64,000 nt of DNA from Hyphomicrobiales bacterium (GTDB lineage: Bacteria > Pseudomonadota > Alphaproteobacteria > Rhizobiales > Rhizobiaceae). Location of the stretch: contig UBXM01000001.1 in assembly GCA_900469445.1 (NCBI GenBank), positions 433,724 to 497,723 on the forward strand, given 5' to 3'. Below are positions 63,975 through 64,000 of this stretch, in pieces (position 1 is the first letter of the stretch; every line of letters starts with the position of its first letter). A program made the position numbers and the translations under genes. Below the pieces are notes generated by a model, which had not been told where the DNA came from, did not search any database, and worked only from the letters and a program-made list of their open reading frames with translations.

Positions 63975-64000
63975 GATCCACCCAATCGCGCTGCCGCAGG
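63971..64000 (-). CDS. hmuS: Probable C-terminal end of hmuS (partial)
   Basis: The minus-strand frame entering the window from the right ends with TGA at 63973-63971, overlapping the hmuT start (ATGATG), and reads PAAARLGGS. In rhizobia hmuS precedes hmuTUV, so this is most likely its last codons. Only nine residues are visible, so the identity rests on context. Confidence 0.35.
   Translation of the reverse strand, partial: PAAARLGGS

Overview
The window is a chromosomal segment of a Rhizobiaceae-type alphaproteobacterium (Rhizobium/Agrobacterium relatives). The evidence is high GC, RIME-like intergenic repeats, an ordered sciP / pqiA-like / GNAT / fliJ / ctrA / response regulator / chpT / eipA cell-cycle block, rpoH with its RpoH box, and urt, liv, sarcosine oxidase and hmu loci of rhizobial type. 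No rRNA, tRNA, CRISPR array, IS element or complete prophage was seen. Genus and species cannot be fixed from this sequence alone.

Layout. 0.2-7.5 kb: a secreted esterase and the urea ABC transporter operon urtABCDE (minus strand), interrupted by two hairpin-rich intergenic repeats. 7.7-13.9 kb (plus): a DUF1194 secreted protein, a TetR regulator coupled to an SMR efflux protein, then a very large NCS1-permease/cysteine-cluster/histidine-kinase/receiver fusion coupled to a LuxR-type response regulator. 14-20.5 kb: a PAS-only protein and the branched-chain amino acid operon livHMGF, a small membrane protein and livK. 20.7-29.1 kb: demethylation and one-carbon genes (a GcvT-type FAD oxidoreductase and the heterotetrameric sarcosine oxidase soxBDAG), with a higBA toxin-antitoxin module lying between them on the other strand. 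29.4 kb: a DUF2793 phage-fibre-like protein.

30.6-37.9 kb is a cell-cycle and envelope control block: sciP, a PqiA-like protein, an acetyltransferase, fliJ, ctrA, a receiver-only protein, chpT, eipA (DUF1134), a coiled-coil membrane protein and an RNA methyltransferase. Exact or near-exact CtrA boxes (TTAA-N7-TTAA) lie upstream of sciP, fliJ/ctrA, chpT and eipA, and GANTC (CcrM) sites lie upstream of ctrA, which suggests that the block is wired into the CtrA circuit.

38-64 kb is mostly housekeeping: a RluD-type pseudouridine synthase, a methyltransferase, rpoH, a butanediol dehydrogenase-like enzyme, a PepSY/metal-type locus, a large acidic membrane protein, purA, a DMT permease, DUF3422, a lytic transglycosylase lipoprotein, a diguanylate cyclase, an aldehyde dehydrogenase, an mhqDO-like pair, ung, a VOC protein, galE, a second toxin-antitoxin module, ybaN and the haem uptake genes hmuTUV, with the probable end of hmuS at the right edge.

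The items most worth a second look are the transporter-kinase fusion beside the urea operon, the CtrA-box pattern with a possible 44-codon membrane peptide divergent from eipA, the tandem operators of higBA, and the apparently leaderless second toxin gene.
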